Shown: piece by piece, positions 63,211-64,000 of the stretch
How positions within the stretch are numbered: position 1 is the stretch's first letter
Layout: every line of letters begins with the position of its first letter
DNA from: Gammaproteobacteria bacterium
GTDB lineage: Bacteria; Pseudomonadota; Gammaproteobacteria; GRL18
Assembly (NCBI GenBank): GCA_016744995.1
Contig: JADGDG010000002.1
Coordinates: forward strand, 248,001 to 312,000
Direction: 5' to 3'
Length of the DNA: 64,000 nucleotides
Notes under the pieces: generated by a model
Seen by the model: only the letters and a program-made list of their open reading frames with translations
Told to the model about the DNA's origin: nothing
The model's database searches: none
Made by a program: the position numbers and the translations under genes

Positions 63211-63240
63211 CCCCATTATGTCAGGGTGAATTTCTTATCC

Positions 63241-63253
63241 TGACAAATTGTCA
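63241..63253. promoter_or_regulatory. Predicted activator site, distal
   Basis: TGACAAATTGTCA, a perfect inverted repeat, centred about 255 bp upstream of the predicted start of the 63552 gene. Confidence 0.7.
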
Positions 63254-63372
63254 CTGCTAATAAACTTCTGAAGAAAACACCACAAGTATTTGTTTTTTAA
63301 TATTATTAAAAAAACATTTACATAATCATAACAAACAACTTAGCCACCACCAATAAACCATTAAGAGAACTC

Positions 63373-63389
63373 CCTGACACAAAGTCAGG
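63373..63389. promoter_or_regulatory. Predicted activator site, proximal
   Basis: CCTGACACAAAGTCAGG is a 6+6 inverted repeat. It is related to TGACA-N3-TGTCA with one change in the right arm. Its centre is about 121 bp upstream of the predicted start, the same distance as at the 62383 gene. Confidence 0.65.
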
Positions 63390-63475
63390 TTTTTATAATC
63401 AAGCAATTTAACTTAAAGATTAAATAATTGATATATCTTTTTTCTTTCAACGACTTACAATTTTTTTTCAAGTAA

Positions 63476-63490
63476 TGGCACAGGCGTTGC
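63476..63490 (+). promoter_or_regulatory. Sigma-54 promoter of the 63552 gene
   Basis: TGGCAC-AGGCG-TTGC followed by T is a consensus -24/-12 element with the obligatory ten-base GG-GC spacing. The start would be near 63502, 50 bp before the ATG. Confidence 0.9.
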
Positions 63491-63551
63491 TACACAGAGA
63501 ATCAAACACACAAAGCAACTCACAACTAAGTCACAATTAAGGATTCAATTT

Positions 63552-63857
63552 ATGAATATAAAAGTTAAGACTATTTTAACACCTTTAACGTGGTTATTTA
63601 TGACTGCCACTGTTGCCACAACAGTCACGGCAGCAAATTATCCCATTGCTGGCACGGCTCCTTCACAGCGGCCTGAAGGTGCACCTTCTATAGAATGGGT
63701 AGAACACAATCGTGCATGGTTTCAACATGCCCTGACGGGTATCAACCGGCCTTATCCTGGCAGCCTCTACTTTCTGGACAACCAGGGAAACTGGTACACA
63801 CCTTTTACCCATCCCGGTATGACAGGACCTTATGACCTGCGGAGATGGCATCACTAA
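63552..63857 (+). CDS. Small secreted protein under sigma-54 control
   Basis: The 101-aa product has a signal peptide (MTATVATTVTAA region, likely cut near residue 28). The mature part of about 73 residues is rich in Trp, Tyr, Pro and His, with no Cys (NRAWFQHALTGINRPYPG, LDNQGNWYTPFTHPG, ending RRWHH). No family was recognised. The His-rich end could bind metal or heme. The strong sigma-54 promoter and two upstream palindromes mark it as a main output of the nearby two-component system. Confidence 0.8.
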   Translation: MNIKVKTILTPLTWLFMTATVATTVTAANYPIAGTAPSQRPEGAPSIEWVEHNRAWFQHALTGINRPYPGSLYFLDNQGNWYTPFTHPGMTGPYDLRRWHH

Positions 63858-63962
63858 TTTCAGGTTATTGTGACAAAGGGGGTCAGCATTTTCTTATCAC
63901 AATAACCCGCAATATCTGACTGGAATGGTTCCAGGAAGACTCTAATTCCTTAGGAGGAAAAC

Positions 63963-64000
63963 ATGAAAATTCGAATGCTAACATTGACTAAGCAAATTAA
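63963..64000 (+). CDS. Start of a gene, cut by the window end
   Basis: ATG 63963 follows TTAGGAGGAAAAC, a near-perfect ribosome site, and opens MKIRMLTLTKQI, which looks like the basic start of a signal peptide. It probably belongs to the same operon as the small secreted protein 105 bp upstream. Confidence 0.75.
   Translation, partial: MKIRMLTLTKQI

Larger units (their letters stand above)
63211..63551. other. 341-bp regulatory gap with two palindromes and a sigma-54 promoter
   Basis: No gene was recognised. Besides the sites listed separately, the region carries an AT-rich stretch between the palindromes and the promoter, suited to DNA looping. Confidence 0.7.

Noticed and set aside
1..64000. 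tRNA, rRNA, CRISPR arrays, prophage or intact insertion sequences
   Set aside because: None was recognised on reading. The repeats in the accessory regions are not evenly spaced like CRISPR, and no transposase frame is present.

Overview
The window looks like the chromosome of an AT-rich gammaproteobacterium with a sulfur-oxidising, facultatively anaerobic lifestyle. This is inferred from an RsxA/RnfA-type Rnf complex, a gammaproteobacterial-style methylcitrate (prp) locus under a GntR regulator, RhlE, a RatA-like START protein, a sulfide:quinone oxidoreductase-like protein and a rhodoquinone synthase (RquA). No rRNA, tRNA, CRISPR array, prophage or intact transposase was seen. Genus cannot be assigned.

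Layout. (1) 1-4 kb: an accessory block with a truncated AAA ATPase and four minus-strand cargo genes, separated by short repeats and bracketed by two ~140-bp direct repeats that each carry a minus-strand terminator. (2) 4-9.2 kb: MscS channel, RhlE helicase, dicarboxylate/amino-acid symporter and a HExxH protein. (3) 9.2-28.9 kb, minus strand: a ~20-kb electron-transfer cluster. In transcription order it holds FrdB-like, FrdA-like and NuoF-like proteins (translationally coupled), KorA and KorB, an 825-codon PFOR-related ferredoxin protein, RnfB, a 1580-aa PFOR-like protein whose catalytic motifs have decayed, RnfC, D, G, E, A, and a Cys-rich small membrane protein. (4) 29-38.7 kb: propionate metabolism (FlK-like thioesterase, PrpE, di-heme peroxidase, GntR regulator, PrpB, PrpC, PrpD), malate dehydrogenase and YbgC. 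(5) 38.7-48 kb: a second accessory region in which small plus-strand genes are separated by copies of a ~25-bp repeat (core AGGCCACCCATCATTTGATG). Two of these copies sit exactly where a gene is cut short. The region ends with a GspF/PilC-like protein plus pilin pair. (6) 48-56.5 kb: BFD ferredoxin, MsrA, glycosyltransferase and START protein, then a minus-strand operon: cytochrome c, tetraheme cytochrome c, periplasmic FeS protein, NrfD-like quinone subunit, RquA, SQR-like flavoprotein and a 57-aa protein missed by simple ORF calling. (7) 56.5-64 kb: a heme-c sensor kinase and sigma-54 response regulator, plus several secreted or hypothetical genes preceded by sigma-54 promoters.

How it may fit together. 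The 9-29 kb cluster appears to link 2-oxoacid oxidation (KorAB), ferredoxin/NAD balance (Rnf) and a soluble NADH-linked fumarate reductase-like enzyme. RquA implies rhodoquinone, the low-potential quinone used for fumarate reduction. The kinase carries a CxxCH heme site in its periplasmic loop. The palindrome TGACA-N3-TGTCA recurs in front of the kinase/62.4-kb gene, the 63.5-kb gene and the cytochrome operon. In two places it lies about 120 bp upstream of the predicted start of a well-matched GG-N10-GC promoter. This suggests a compact, redox-sensing sigma-54 regulon.

Most novel candidates: the degenerate PFOR-like proteins built into the Rnf operon, the heme-sensor/sigma-54 regulon with its inferred operator, the RquA-containing quinone/cytochrome operon, and the co-oriented repeat family that organises both accessory regions like a cassette array without recognisable attC sites.
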